Below are positions 38,502-48,813 of a stretch of 61,677 bases of DNA, in pieces (positions within the stretch are counted from its first letter, which is position 1; each line of letters begins with the position of its first letter). The notes below the pieces were generated by a model. It made no database searches. It worked only from the letters and a program-made list of their open reading frames with translations, and was not told where the DNA came from. Source of the DNA: Acidobacteriota bacterium (GTDB lineage Bacteria; Acidobacteriota; Vicinamibacteria; Marinacidobacterales; Marinacidobacteraceae); contig JAJEAO010000067.1 of NCBI GenBank assembly GCA_022822745.1, positions 1 to 61,677 of the forward strand, in the 5' to 3' direction. The position numbers and the translations under genes were made by a program.

Positions 38502-38878
38502 TTCAGATGCAGTCGGTCCTGCACGTGGCGGACAACTCCGGCGCCCGCCGCGTCACCTGCATCCTTCCCGCCACCCGCGCGTCCGGGGGCGGCGTGGGCC
38601 GGATCGCCCGGCTCGGGGATGTCATCACCGCTTCCGTGCGGGAAGCCGCTCCCGGGAGCGCGGTGAAGAAGGGGACGGTCGTTCGGGCGGTCATCGTGCG
38701 CACCCGCAAGGAGCATCGGCGGCCGGACGGCTCCTACATCCGATTCGGCGACAACGCCGCGGTTCTGGTGAACGACCAGAAGGAGCCGACCGGGACCCGC
38801 GTCTTCGGGCCGGTGGCGCGGGAGCTGCGCGAACGCCGGTTCATGAAGATCGTCTCGCTGGCGCCGGAGGTTCTCTGA
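38498..38878 (+). CDS. rplN: Large-subunit ribosomal protein uL14
   Basis: Forms inter-subunit bridges. It has 126 residues from ATG 38498: [58 protein letters not shown] and [21 protein letters not shown] longer in-frame extension upstream is only rpsQ overlap. Confidence 0.97.
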   Translation: MIQMQSVLHVADNSGARRVTCILPATRASGGGVGRIARLGDVITASVREAAPGSAVKKGTVVRAVIVRTRKEHRRPDGSYIRFGDNAAVLVNDQKEPTGTRVFGPVARELRERRFMKIVSLAPEVL

Positions 38879-38879
38879 A

Positions 38880-39233
38880 GTGCCCCGTCGCCGCCAGACG
38901 CCGCCGCCGCGGCGGATCCACCTCCGGAAGAACGATCTCGTCGTGGTCATCGCGGGCGCCGACGCGGGCCGGCGCGGCCGCGTCCTGCGGGTCTTCCGCG
39001 ACACCGGCCGGGTTCTCGTCGAGGGAGTGCGAATGATCCAGCGCCACACCCGGGCGAACCCCCGGCAGAACATCAAGGGCGGGGTCGTGGAGCGCGAGGC
39101 GCCGATCGCGGTGTCCAACGTGATGGTCGTCGATCCCGAGACGAACCTCCCGACCAGGATCCGCCGCACCCGCCTGACCGACGGCCGCAAGGTCCGGGTC
39201 AGCGTCCGATCCGATGGAGTCATCGACCGATGA
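38880..39233 (+). CDS. rplX: Large-subunit ribosomal protein uL24
   Basis: An assembly-initiating KOW-domain protein of 117 residues with a GTG start. Signatures are [40 protein letters not shown] and [20 protein letters not shown]. The Arg/Pro-rich first 15 residues are an added basic leader. One base separates it from rplN; ATGA overlap with rplE. Confidence 0.96.
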   Translation: MPRRRQTPPPRRIHLRKNDLVVVIAGADAGRRGRVLRVFRDTGRVLVEGVRMIQRHTRANPRQNIKGGVVEREAPIAVSNVMVVDPETNLPTRIRRTRLTDGRKVRVSVRSDGVIDR

Positions 39234-39778
39234 GCCGCCTCAAGGACCATTACCGCGACCGGATCGCGGGAGAATTGCGGGAGAAGCTCGGGATCCTGAA
39301 TGTCCACCAGGTGCCGAAGGTCACGAAGGTCGTCGTCAACATGGGCGTCGGCGAGGGCGCCCGCGAGCACAAGTTCATTGACGCCGCCGTGAGCGATCTG
39401 CGCGCGATCACCGGGCAGCAGCCGGTCGTGACCCGGGCCCGGAAGTCGATCGCGAACTTCAAGATCCGCGATGGAATGCCGGTGGGCGCCCGCGTGACTC
39501 TCCGGGGGCGGCGCATGTACGAGTTCATGGACCGCCTGATCAACATCGCGCTGCCCCGGGTGCATGACTTTCGGGGCGTCCCCGAGCGGGCCTTCGACGG
39601 ACGCGGGAACTACACGTTCGGCCTTACCGACCAGTCGGTCTTCCCCGAGATCGACTACGCCCGGATCGAGAAGACCCGCGGCATGAACATCACGATCTGC
39701 ACCACGGCGATGGAGGACGACCCGGCGCGGGAGCTGCTGCGCGCATTCGGAATGCCCTTCGCCCGGCGGGAAGGTTGA
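39230..39778 (+). CDS. rplE: Large-subunit ribosomal protein uL5
   Basis: Binds 5S rRNA and contacts the P-site tRNA. It has 182 residues: [60 protein letters not shown] and [20 protein letters not shown]. Normal length. rpsZ follows after 24 bp. Confidence 0.97.
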   Translation: MSRLKDHYRDRIAGELREKLGILNVHQVPKVTKVVVNMGVGEGAREHKFIDAAVSDLRAITGQQPVVTRARKSIANFKIRDGMPVGARVTLRGRRMYEFMDRLINIALPRVHDFRGVPERAFDGRGNYTFGLTDQSVFPEIDYARIEKTRGMNITICTTAMEDDPARELLRAFGMPFARREG

Positions 39779-39802
39779 GTCCGGGGAGACGAGAGAGGAA
39801 CC

Positions 39803-39988
39803 GTGGCGAAGAAATCGCTGATTGCCAAGGCTCGGGCGAAGCCCAAGTTCCGGGTTCGGCGCTACAACCGTTGTCTCAGTTGCGGACGAGCCCGCGCCTA
39901 CATGCGCAAGTTCGGGCTCTGTCGCCTGTGTTTCCGCAAGTACGCGCTCGCGGGCGAGATCCCCGGCGTGATCAAGGCGAGCTGGTAG
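39803..39988 (+). CDS. rpsZ: Small-subunit ribosomal protein uS14, zinc-binding type Z
   Basis: The short, zinc-containing form of S14: 61 residues with CLSCGR and [22 protein letters not shown], giving the two CxxC pairs. Organisms with this form do not depend on zinc-free S14 unless they carry a second copy, and none is in the window. GTG start preceded by GAGAGG. Confidence 0.96.
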   Translation: MAKKSLIAKARAKPKFRVRRYNRCLSCGRARAYMRKFGLCRLCFRKYALAGEIPGVIKASW

Positions 39989-39997
39989 GAGTCCTCC

Positions 39998-40393
39998 ATG
40001 TGGTCTGATCCGATCGCCGACATGCTGACGCGGATTCGCAATGCGGTGCGGGCCCGGCACGACTACGCGGAGATCCCGGCTTCCGGCATCAAGCAGGAAA
40101 TCGTCCGCATTCTCCACGAGGAGGGATACCTGGACGGATGGGAGCGGTTGCCCGCCCACCCGCAGGACATCCTGCGGGTCCGCATCCGGCGCCTGCCCGG
40201 GAACCGGGATGCGCTGACCGGCCTGAAGCGGGTGTCGAAGCCTGGAACCCGGGTTTACGCCTCGAGCGCCCGGATCACGAAGACGCAGGGCGGCCTGGGC
40301 ATCACGGTGCTCTCCACGTCGCGCGGCGTGATGACCGGCCGTCAGGCGCGGGAACTGGGCGTGGGCGGAGAGGTCCTCTGCCAGGTCTGGTGA
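39998..40393 (+). CDS. rpsH: Small-subunit ribosomal protein uS8
   Basis: Binds helix 21 of 16S rRNA and, in E. coli, represses the spc operon. It has 131 residues: [53 protein letters not shown] and the C-terminal ISTxRG-type loop as [17 protein letters not shown]. Its GTGA end opens a 20-codon frame that stops 17 nt after the rplF start codon. Confidence 0.97.
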   Translation: MWSDPIADMLTRIRNAVRARHDYAEIPASGIKQEIVRILHEEGYLDGWERLPAHPQDILRVRIRRLPGNRDALTGLKRVSKPGTRVYASSARITKTQGGLGITVLSTSRGVMTGRQARELGVGGEVLCQVW

Positions 40394-40430
40394 GAGTGCG
40401 GTCCCACAGTCGAGGTCGGAGGCGAGAGCG

Positions 40431-40964
40431 ATGTCCCGCATTGGCGTGAAGCCGATCCCGGTCCCGGCCGGGGTGTCGGTTCTGATCGGGGATTCCGAAG
40501 TCCAGGTGCGCGGTCCCAAGGGGTCCCTCACCTCGCCCGTGCCCCCCGGAGTGGCGGTGCGGCAGGAGGACTCGCGCCTTCGGGTCGCGCTGGCGGGGCA
40601 GAGCGGCACGCGGGCGATGTGGGGTCTGGCCCGGGCGCTGCTCGCGAACGCCGTGACCGGGGTCACGACCGGGTTCCGGAAGGAGCTCGACATCGTCGGA
40701 GTCGGCTATCGGGCCAGGGTTCAGGGGCGGCATGTTCACTTCTCGCTCGGGTACTCGCACCCGATCGAGTTTCCGATTCCGCCCGGAATCGAGGTTCAGG
40801 TGGAGAAGAACACGCACATCGTGGTCTCCGGAATCGACAAGCAGGTGGTCGGCGAGGTGGCGGCGCGGATGCGGGCGCTGCGCAAGCCCGATCCGTACAA
40901 GCAGAAGGGCGTTCGCTACACCGGAGAACGCCTGATCAAGAAGGCTGGCAAGACCGGCGCCTGA
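40431..40964 (+). CDS. rplF: Large-subunit ribosomal protein uL6
   Basis: Two-domain protein near the sarcin-ricin loop. It has 177 residues: [58 protein letters not shown] and [20 protein letters not shown]. Complete and standard in length. Confidence 0.97.
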   Translation: MSRIGVKPIPVPAGVSVLIGDSEVQVRGPKGSLTSPVPPGVAVRQEDSRLRVALAGQSGTRAMWGLARALLANAVTGVTTGFRKELDIVGVGYRARVQGRHVHFSLGYSHPIEFPIPPGIEVQVEKNTHIVVSGIDKQVVGEVAARMRALRKPDPYKQKGVRYTGERLIKKAGKTGA

Positions 40965-40984
40965 GGCAGGAGACCGGAGAACCC

Positions 40985-41338
40985 ATGTCGAAGCTGACTC
41001 GTCGCCAGATGCGGCGGCGCATCCACGCCCGGATCCGCCGGAAGGTCGTCGGGACCGCCGATCGGCCCCGGCTGGCGGTGTTCCGGTCCCTGAGGCACAT
41101 CTACGCCCAGGTGATAGACGACAGCGTCGGACGGACGCTGGTGGCGGCGGGAAGCCGCGAGACGGGGGTTGCTGACGGCGGCAACACCCACGGCGCCACC
41201 GCGGTCGGGGCGATCCTCGCCGAGCGCGCCCGCAGCGCCGGGATCCGGACCGTGGTGTTCGACCGCGGCGGAGTCAAGTACCACGGGCGGGTCAAGGCGC
41301 TCGCCGACGCCGTTCGAGCAGGAGGGATCCGATGCTGA
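40985..41338 (+). CDS. rplR: Large-subunit ribosomal protein uL18
   Basis: A 5S rRNA binder of 117 residues from ATG 40985: [40 protein letters not shown] and [24 protein letters not shown] precedes the start. It overlaps rpsE by 7 bp. Confidence 0.96.
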   Translation: MSKLTRRQMRRRIHARIRRKVVGTADRPRLAVFRSLRHIYAQVIDDSVGRTLVAAGSRETGVADGGNTHGATAVGAILAERARSAGIRTVVFDRGGVKYHGRVKALADAVRAGGIRC

Positions 41339-41895
41339 ACATGCGCCCTCCGGGGCGGCGCCCGCCTCGCGGGCCCCGCAACACCCAGATGGAGCGGACC
41401 GGAGATCCGGACCTCAAGGACAAGGTCGTCTCGATCAACCGCGTGACCAAGGTCGTGAAGGGCGGAAAGAACCTGTCCTTTTCCGCGCTCGTCATCGTGG
41501 GCAACGAGAACGGCCGGGTCGGTTTTGGACTCGGCAAGGCCCGCGAGGTTCCCGCGGCGATCAAGAAGGGAATCGAGATCGCCAAGAAGAACCTGACGGA
41601 CATCCCGCGCGAGGGAACGACGATCATGCACGAGGTCGTCGGAGTCTTCGGCGCCGGCCGGGTTCTCCTGAAGCCCGCTTCGGAAGGGACCGGCGTGATC
41701 GCCGGCGGCGCCGTCCGCGCCGTGATCGAGCTCGCCGGCATCCGCGACATCCTGACCAAGTCGCTCGGGACGGCGAACCCGAAGAACGTGGTCGAGGCCA
41801 CGATGGCCGGCCTGCTGTCGCTGCGCACGAAGGAAGAAGTCGCCGAGCTCCGCGGCAAGGACGTGAGCCACATCGAAGCCGAGATGCGCGCGTAG
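41332..41895 (+). CDS. rpsE: Small-subunit ribosomal protein uS5
   Basis: Acts in mRNA unwinding and accuracy. It has 187 residues: [60 protein letters not shown] and [17 protein letters not shown] basic, Pro-rich N-terminal leader of about 25 residues precedes the conserved domain. Confidence 0.97.
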   Translation: MLNMRPPGRRPPRGPRNTQMERTGDPDLKDKVVSINRVTKVVKGGKNLSFSALVIVGNENGRVGFGLGKAREVPAAIKKGIEIAKKNLTDIPREGTTIMHEVVGVFGAGRVLLKPASEGTGVIAGGAVRAVIELAGIRDILTKSLGTANPKNVVEATMAGLLSLRTKEEVAELRGKDVSHIEAEMRA

Positions 41896-41909
41896 GGGGA
41901 ACGAGAGCC

Positions 41910-42149
41910 ATGACATCCACCGGTTCCGCCGGACCTCGGCAGCGGCCGGCGATCACCGTGCAGCAGGTGCGCGGCCTCGCCGGCTCCACGAAGCGGCAGC
42001 GGGCCGTCGTTCGCGGCCTCGGACTGCGCCGCATCGGTCATACGGTGGTCCGGCCGGACAACCCGATGACCCGGGGCATGGTGAACCGGGTGCCGCACCT
42101 GGTTCGGATCATCGCCGAGTCGCCGACCGGCGGGAGGAACGAGTCGTGA
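41910..42149 (+). CDS. rpmD: Large-subunit ribosomal protein uL30
   Basis: A 79-residue protein, slightly longer than the 58-60 residues usual in bacteria. The core is [40 protein letters not shown] and [13 protein letters not shown]; the extra length is at both ends. ATG 41910 follows GAACGAGAG. GTGA overlap with rplO. Confidence 0.94.
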   Translation: MTSTGSAGPRQRPAITVQQVRGLAGSTKRQRAVVRGLGLRRIGHTVVRPDNPMTRGMVNRVPHLVRIIAESPTGGRNES

Positions 42150-42663
42150 GTCTCCACGAGCTGAAGCCGCCCGTCGGCGCGGTGCGTCCGCGCAAGCGGC
42201 GCGGCCGCGGCCCCGGTTCGGGCAACGGAAAGACCGCCGGCCGGGGCCACAAGGGCGCGCGCTCGCGGTCCGGCTACTCGCTCCGGCGAGGCTTCGAGGG
42301 CGGTCAGATGCCGCTCATCCGCCGGGTGCCGAAGCGGGGCTTCACGAACATCTTCCGCCGCGAGTTCGAGATCGTGAACCTGTCGGATCTGGACCGGTTT
42401 GCCGACGGGTCGGTGGTCTCCGAGCGCGAGTTCGCCGAGGCCCGCCTGGTGCGGGGGATCCGCGTGAAGCCCCGGGGCGAAGGCGAGGAGCCGAATCTGG
42501 TCCGTCGGCGCGGTTTCCGGGTCAAGGTGCTCGGAAACGGGGAACTGGACCGTCGGCTGACGGTCCGCGCCCACGCCTTCAGCGCCGCCGCCCGTCGCAA
42601 GATCGAAGCGGCGGGCGGGGTCTGCGAGGTGCTCGGCAACGCGCCCCGCGGTGGAGCCGGCCA

Positions 42664-42667
<4 letters not shown>
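42146..42667 (+). CDS. rplO: Large-subunit ribosomal protein uL15
   Basis: A 173-residue protein with the glycine-rich N-terminal arm ([20 protein letters not shown], then [20 protein letters not shown]) and the C-domain [20 protein letters not shown] followed by [16 protein letters not shown] start in a GTGA overlap; its own stop shares GTGA with secY. Confidence 0.96.
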
Positions 42668-44046
<1,379 letters not shown>

Positions 44047-44062
44047 GGGCGGGCCACTTTCG

Positions 44063-44644
44063 ATGCGCGCGATCATCCTGCTCGGTCCCCCCGGCGCGGG
44101 CAAGGGCACGCAGGCGGAGCGTCTGGCCGCGGCTCTCGGCGTGGCCCACATCTCCACGGGAGCGATCCTCCGCCAGGCCGCCGCCGAAGGCACTCCTCTC
44201 GGACTGGAGGCGCGGCGGATCATGCAGGCCGGGGACCTCGTCAGCGACGAACTCGTCCTCGGCATCGTCGAGGAGCGGGTGGGCGCGGACGACTGCCGCG
44301 GCGGATTCATCCTCGACGGCTATCCGCGGAACCGGGCCCAGGCGGAGGCTCTCGACGACCTGCTGCGCCGGCTCGGCGCCGACCCGGCCGTCGTCAACAT
44401 CGCGGTCCCGAGCGCCGAACTGGAGTCCCGCATTCGGCTCCGCCGGCTCGATACCGGGCGCGAGGACGATGCCGAGGCCGCCGTGCGCCGCCGCCTCGCG
44501 ATCCACGAGGCCGAATCCCGCCCTCTGCTCGACCATTACCGGGGCCGCGTGAGCGAGATCTCGGGGCTTGGCTCGCGCGACGAGGTCTTCGAGCGCCTCC
44601 AGGAGCGGATCTTCGGCGAGCCTGTCGGAGCCGGCGTCCCATGA
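44063..44644 (+). CDS. adk: Adenylate kinase, short-LID form
   Basis: Interconverts ATP, ADP and AMP; 193 residues. The P-loop is [10 protein letters not shown], followed by STGAILRQA, where the usual STGD aspartate is alanine, then GDLVSDELV and [13 protein letters not shown] (Tyr for the usual Phe). The LID is the short, zinc-free version ([18 protein letters not shown]). ATGA overlap with map, as in many spc operons. Confidence 0.95.
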   Translation: MRAIILLGPPGAGKGTQAERLAAALGVAHISTGAILRQAAAEGTPLGLEARRIMQAGDLVSDELVLGIVEERVGADDCRGGFILDGYPRNRAQAEALDDLLRRLGADPAVVNIAVPSAELESRIRLRRLDTGREDDAEAAVRRRLAIHEAESRPLLDHYRGRVSEISGLGSRDEVFERLQERIFGEPVGAGVP

Positions 44645-45441
44645 CCGTCCGCAGCGACAGCGAGCTGGACAAGCTCCACCAGGCGAACGCGATCACCGTG
44701 GAGACCCTCGAGCGGCTTTCGCGCGAGGTGGAGCCCGGCATGACGACGGCCCGGCTGGATCGGATGGCGGCCGCGAATCTGAAGCGGCACGGCGTCCGGC
44801 CCGCGTTCAAGGGCTACCGCGGGTTCCCGGCGACCCTGTGCGTCTCGGTGAACGAGGAGGTCGTTCACGGGATTCCCTCGCGGTGGCGGCGGTTGCGCCG
44901 CGGCGACATCGTGAGTCTCGATTTCGGTTGCATCGTGGATGGCTACTACGGCGACAACGCCATCACCGTCCCGGTGGGCGAGCCGACTCCGGAGGCGGCC
45001 CGACTCCTCGACGCGACCGAGGAAGCCCTCCGCGCCGGGATCGCGGCGGCGCGTCCCGGAAATCCGGTGTCGGCCATCGGGATGGCCGTCTCCGATGTCG
45101 TGGAGCGGCGCGGCTACTCGGTCGTTCGCGAGTACGGCGGGCACGGGATCGGAACCAGCCTGCATGCGGATCCGTTCGTTCCCAACTTTCGGGATCCGAG
45201 ACAAACGACGAAACTGGTCCCCGGCGGGGTGATCGCCATCGAGCCGATGGTGAACCGCGGCGGGTCGGCCGTGCGGATCAAGCGCGACCGCTGGACCGTG
45301 ATCACCCGGGACGGCAGTCTGTCCGCCCACTTCGAGCGCTCCGTCGCCATCACCGACGACGGGGCCTGGATCCTCGCCGAGCCCCGCGGGAGGGGTGGCG
45401 AGACGCTGGACGACGCCTCCGTCAGGGGAAGGAAGACATGA
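44641..45441 (+). CDS. map: Methionine aminopeptidase, type I
   Basis: Removes N-terminal Met from new proteins. It has 266 residues with the five metal ligands in place: Asp in [10 protein letters not shown], Asp in GYYGDNAIT, His in [10 protein letters not shown], Glu in [11 protein letters not shown] and Glu in [10 protein letters not shown]. The family motif [22 protein letters not shown] is complete. ATGA overlaps at both ends, with adk and infA. Confidence 0.96.
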   Translation: MTVRSDSELDKLHQANAITVETLERLSREVEPGMTTARLDRMAAANLKRHGVRPAFKGYRGFPATLCVSVNEEVVHGIPSRWRRLRRGDIVSLDFGCIVDGYYGDNAITVPVGEPTPEAARLLDATEEALRAGIAAARPGNPVSAIGMAVSDVVERRGYSVVREYGGHGIGTSLHADPFVPNFRDPRQTTKLVPGGVIAIEPMVNRGGSAVRIKRDRWTVITRDGSLSAHFERSVAITDDGAWILAEPRGRGGETLDDASVRGRKT

Positions 45442-45659
45442 CGAAGGAAGGAGCGATTTCGGTGGAGGCGATCGTCCTGGAGCCACTGCCCAACGCCATG
45501 TTCCGGGTCAAGCTCGACACCGGCGACCACAAGGTGCTCGCCCACGTGTCCGGCAAGATGCGGAAGAGTTTCATCAAGGTGCTGCCCGGGGATCGGGTGC
45601 TCGTCGAGCTCTCGCCCTACGACCTGACTCGCGGCCGCATCGTGTATCGGTGCAAGTAG
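45438..45659 (+). CDS. infA: Translation initiation factor IF-1
   Basis: An OB-fold factor that blocks the A site during initiation; 73 residues: [40 protein letters not shown] and [23 protein letters not shown] 45438 overlaps the map stop and follows GGAAGGAAG. Confidence 0.96.
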   Translation: MTKEGAISVEAIVLEPLPNAMFRVKLDTGDHKVLAHVSGKMRKSFIKVLPGDRVLVELSPYDLTRGRIVYRCK

Positions 45660-45692
45660 CGCCAGCCACCGGGTCATCCCAGGGAGTCACCC

Positions 45693-45806
45693 ATGAAGGT
45701 ACGCGCGTCGGTGCGTCGGATGTGCGCCAAGTGCCGGATCATCCGCCGCCGGGGAGTCGTCCGGGTGATCTGCGAGAACCCCAAGCACAAGCAGCGTCAG
45801 GGATGA
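45693..45806 (+). CDS. rpmJ: Large-subunit ribosomal protein bL36
   Basis: A 37-residue zinc protein: [20 protein letters not shown] then [17 protein letters not shown]. The Cys11, Cys14, Cys27 and His32 ligands of the zinc-binding form are all present. GGGAG lies 9 nt before ATG 45693. Its stop shares ATGA with a 22-codon micro-frame. Confidence 0.96.
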   Translation: MKVRASVRRMCAKCRIIRRRGVVRVICENPKHKQRQG

Positions 45807-45868
45807 ACGGAGTGATGAAGGCTCTCGTCCGACCCGGCGTCTCCATCCCCGCGCTCGCGTGCGCCTGA
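45803..45868 (+). CDS. Possible 21-residue relay micro-ORF between rpmJ and rpsM
   Basis: ATG 45803 overlaps the rpmJ stop (ATGA). The frame ends at TGA 45866-45868, whose last base is the first base of the AGGAGGT Shine-Dalgarno of rpsM. The peptide begins [14 protein letters not shown] and ends LACA. A ribosome ending here would sit on the rpsM binding site. Confidence 0.25.
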   Translation: MNGVMKALVRPGVSIPALACA

Positions 45869-45881
45869 GGAGGTAACGTTC

Positions 45882-46244
45882 ATGGCCAGAATCGCCGGGG
45901 TGGATCTGCCGCATCGCAAGCGGATCGACATCGGATTGACCTACATCTTCGGAGTCGGCGCCGACCGGGCCGGCCGCGTGCTGGCGAAGGCGGAGATCGA
46001 ACCGCACCGCAAGGTCAGCGAGCTGTCCCAGGAAGAGGTCAGCCGGATCAGCCGCGTCATCGACGCCGAGGGCGGAGTCGAAGGAGACCTGCGGAAGCGG
46101 ATTTCCATGGATCTCAAGCGGCTCATGGACATCGGCTGCTACCGGGGCCTGCGCCATCGGCGCGGACTCCCGGCGCGAGGACAGCGGACCAAGACGAACT
46201 CCCGGACCCGGCGCGGTCCGCGACGCGGCATGCGCCGCCGTTGA
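45882..46244 (+). CDS. rpsM: Small-subunit ribosomal protein uS13
   Basis: Forms bridges to the 50S subunit and touches the P-site tRNA. It has 120 residues: [58 protein letters not shown] and [14 protein letters not shown]. Preceded by a perfect AGGAGGT at 45868-45874. Its TGATG end opens a 16-codon frame that stops 17 nt after the rpsK start codon. Confidence 0.97.
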   Translation: MARIAGVDLPHRKRIDIGLTYIFGVGADRAGRVLAKAEIEPHRKVSELSQEEVSRISRVIDAEGGVEGDLRKRISMDLKRLMDIGCYRGLRHRRGLPARGQRTKTNSRTRRGPRRGMRRR

Positions 46245-46272
46245 TGCGAGACCGCAAGGGAACGGAGGAATC

Positions 46273-46671
46273 ATGGCCAGGAAGAAAGTGAGGCGCCGCA
46301 CCGGCAAGAGGCGCGAGAGACGCACTCTCACCGCCGGCGTGGTTTCCATCCAGGCGACGTACCACAACACGATCGTGACCTTCGCCGATCCGGCGGGGAA
46401 CGTCGTGTGCTGGTCGAGCGCCGGAGCCCAGGGATTCACCGGGTCGCGCAAGCAGACGCCGTTCGCCGCCCAGCAGGCGGCGGGCGCGGCCGCGCGCGAA
46501 GCCCGCACGCTCGGGTGCACCCACGTGGACGTCCATGTCAAGGGGCCCGGCTCCGGGCGCGAGGCGGCGATCCGCGCCGTGGCCGCGGCGGGCATCGAGG
46601 TCAAGAAGATCAAGGACGTGACCCCCATCCCCCACAACGGATGCAGACCGCCCAAGAAGCGACGCAACTAG
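46273..46671 (+). CDS. rpsK: Small-subunit ribosomal protein uS11
   Basis: A 30S platform protein of 132 residues: [55 protein letters not shown] and [18 protein letters not shown]. The Asn-Gly near the end is the site of isoaspartate formation in E. coli S11. GGAGG precedes the start. Confidence 0.97.
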   Translation: MARKKVRRRTGKRRERRTLTAGVVSIQATYHNTIVTFADPAGNVVCWSSAGAQGFTGSRKQTPFAAQQAAGAAAREARTLGCTHVDVHVKGPGSGREAAIRAVAAAGIEVKKIKDVTPIPHNGCRPPKKRRN

Positions 46672-46681
46672 GAGGAGCGAC

Positions 46682-47314
46682 TTGGCCAGATATCGAGGTC
46701 CCGTGTGCCGGTTGTGCCGGCGCGAAGGGGCGAAGCTGTTCCTGAAGGGCGAGCGCTGTCTCACCCCGAAGTGCGCCATCGACAAGCGGAACTTCGCACC
46801 CGGCGCCCACGGGAAGTCCCGCCGCAGCCGGGTGCAGGGCTACGGCCTCCAGTTGCGCGAGAAGCAGAAGGCGAAGCGCGTGTACGGCGTGCTCGAACGC
46901 CAGTTCCGTCTCTACTTCAAGCAGGCGGAGCGGCAGCGCGCCGTCACCGGCGCCTACCTGCTCCAGCTCCTCGAGCGCCGGCTCGACAACGCGGTGTACC
47001 GCCTCCGGCTCGCCCCTTCGCGGGCGGCGGCCCGCCTGTTCGTGCGCCACGGCCACGTTCAACTGAACGGGAAGCGGGTGACGATTCCGTCGCACATCGT
47101 GCAGCAGGGCGATGTGATCTCGGTGGCGGAGAGAACCCGCAAGAAGGCCTTCTTCCAGCAGATCCTCGAGGCCGCCGAAGGCCGCGCGGTTCCGGACTGG
47201 ATCCAGCCCGACCCGGAGGATCTCGCCACCGGCAAGGTCACGGCGCTCCCGACGGGCGACGACCCGCAGCTCAAGATTCGCGAACAGCTCATCGTCGAGC
47301 TGTATTCCCGGTAG
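46682..47314 (+). CDS. rpsD: Small-subunit ribosomal protein uS4, zinc-binding form
   Basis: A primary 16S rRNA binder that also represses the alpha operon in E. coli; 210 residues with a TTG start behind GGAGGAG. The N-domain CRLCRREGAKLFLKGERC with CAIDKRNFAPGAHG carries the four cysteines of the zinc form. The S4 RNA-binding domain is RLDNAVYRLRLAPSRAAARL and RHGHVQLNGKRVTIPS. The C-terminal motif EQLIVELYSR is complete. Confidence 0.97.
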   Translation: MARYRGPVCRLCRREGAKLFLKGERCLTPKCAIDKRNFAPGAHGKSRRSRVQGYGLQLREKQKAKRVYGVLERQFRLYFKQAERQRAVTGAYLLQLLERRLDNAVYRLRLAPSRAAARLFVRHGHVQLNGKRVTIPSHIVQQGDVISVAERTRKKAFFQQILEAAEGRAVPDWIQPDPEDLATGKVTALPTGDDPQLKIREQLIVELYSR

Positions 47315-47324
47315 GAAGGATCCC

Positions 47325-48296
47325 GTGACGAACGAAGCCACCCTGGAACTGCAGAGCCCTCGCGGGCTTCATGTCGAGGAGAGCACCGAGGTCTATGGCC
47401 GCTTTTCCGCCGCTCCGTTCGAGCGCGGGTGGGGGGTCACGGTCGGGAACGCCCTCCGGCGCATGCTGATCGCCTCGATCGAGGGCGCGGCGGTGACCGC
47501 CGTCCGGTTCGAAGGAGTTCAGCACGAACTGTCCACGATCCCGGGAGTCAAGGAAGACACCCTCGACATCATCCTGAACATCAGCCGCGTCCCGCTGCGG
47601 GTCCACGGATCCGAGGCGCGCACGATCCATCTCCGGTCCCGGAAGCCCGCCGTGCTGACCTCGGGCGCGATCCGGACCGATCCCAGCGTGGAGATCCTCG
47701 ATCCGGACGTGCACATCGCCACGATGACCGAGCCGGGGAATCTCGACATCGAGATGCGCGTCCGGAACGCCCGCGGCTACGTCACCTCGGAGCGCAACCG
47801 CGAGCGGGAGACCGGACTCGACACGGCGTACATTCCGGTGGACTCGTCCCATTCGCCGGTCCGTCGGGTGAACTTCAAGGTCGAACCCGCCCGCGTCGGA
47901 CAGGACACCGACTTCGACCGGCTCGTTCTCGAGATCTACACGAACGGCGCCGTTCGCCCTCAGGAGGCGCTCGGCACCGCCGGCCGGCTCCTGCGCGACA
48001 TGCTCGGGATCTTCGTGGGCGGCGACGACGAGGACGGCGACGGGATCCCGGTTTCGGACGATCAGCGCGCCTTCGACAAGTACCGCGAGGTCTCGATCGA
48101 GGAGTACCGCGATCAGATCTCCGTGCGGGCCTACAACGGACTCCGCAATGCCGAGATCGGCACTCTCGGGACCCTGGTGCTCAAGAGCGAACAGGATCTG
48201 CTCCGAGAGCGGAACATCGGCAGAAAGAGCATCGAGGAGATCCAGAGGATCCTCGAGCCTCTGGGTCTGCGTCTGGGAATGGGAGGCTCCGACTGA
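47325..48296 (+). CDS. rpoA: DNA-directed RNA polymerase alpha subunit
   Basis: A 323-residue subunit that dimerises to start core assembly. The N-domain shows FSAAPFERGWGVTVGNALRR and EGVQHELSTIPGVKEDTLDI; the C-domain, which binds UP elements and activators, shows GLRNAEIGTLGTLVLKSEQD and RNIGRKSIEEIQRIL. GTG start 10 bp after rpsD. A Gly/Asp-rich linker lies near residues 225-245. Confidence 0.97.
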   Translation: MTNEATLELQSPRGLHVEESTEVYGRFSAAPFERGWGVTVGNALRRMLIASIEGAAVTAVRFEGVQHELSTIPGVKEDTLDIILNISRVPLRVHGSEARTIHLRSRKPAVLTSGAIRTDPSVEILDPDVHIATMTEPGNLDIEMRVRNARGYVTSERNRERETGLDTAYIPVDSSHSPVRRVNFKVEPARVGQDTDFDRLVLEIYTNGAVRPQEALGTAGRLLRDMLGIFVGGDDEDGDGIPVSDDQRAFDKYREVSIEEYRDQISVRAYNGLRNAEIGTLGTLVLKSEQDLLRERNIGRKSIEEIQRILEPLGLRLGMGGSD

Positions 48297-48297
48297 C

Positions 48298-48651
48298 ATG
48301 CGGCATCGCCACGCCCATCGCAAGCTGGGACGGAACCCGGCGCACCGCAAGGCGCTCCTCCGGAACCTGTCGGTGACGCTGATCCGGCACGGGCATCTCC
48401 GCACGACCGTGGCCAAGGCGAAGGAAGTCCGTCCGTTCGTGGAGCGCCTGGTGACGCTCGGCCGTCGCAGCGATCTTCACGCCCGGCGCCGGGCCCTCCA
48501 GATCCTCCCCCACAAGGATGTCGTCGCGAAACTGTTCTCCGAGGTCGGGCCGAAGTTCACCGACCGGCCCGGCGGCTACACGCGGATCCTGAAGCTGGGG
48601 CCGAGGAAGGGCGACGGCGCGCCCATGGCCCGCATCGAGTTCGTCGAGTAG
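48298..48651 (+). CDS. rplQ: Large-subunit ribosomal protein bL17
   Basis: A tunnel-exit protein of 117 residues: MRHRHAHRKLGRNPAHRKAL, LLRNLSVTLIRHGHLRTTVA and KAKEVRPFVERLVTLGRR. It ends the long plus-strand run. The next gene converges on it; the 162-bp gap has an imperfect GC-rich inverted repeat but no clear terminator with a T tract. Confidence 0.97.
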   Translation: MRHRHAHRKLGRNPAHRKALLRNLSVTLIRHGHLRTTVAKAKEVRPFVERLVTLGRRSDLHARRRALQILPHKDVVAKLFSEVGPKFTDRPGGYTRILKLGPRKGDGAPMARIEFVE

Positions 48652-48813
48652 CCCGCGGAACGCCGCTCGCCACCGGTTCCGCCGGCAGGCGGCGCGGCGC
48701 GAGCGACGGCGCACATCGCGACCTGCAGGGCGTCCCCGCCCAGCGCGGTGAGCCGGGACCGCGCCGCCACTGAGCCGCCGCCCCTCCACCGGGGAGAGCG
48801 CGGCGCCCGGCCG

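Noticed and set aside
39775-40008. A 77-codon frame starting on the rplE stop and covering rpsZ
   Set aside because: It does not end at the rpsZ start but runs through the gene in another frame, so it is an out-of-frame shadow of rpsZ.
48652-48813. Bidirectional terminator between rplQ and the EF-G-like gene
   Set aside because: Only an imperfect GC-rich inverted repeat was found and no T tract on either strand; a terminator is expected here but not demonstrated.
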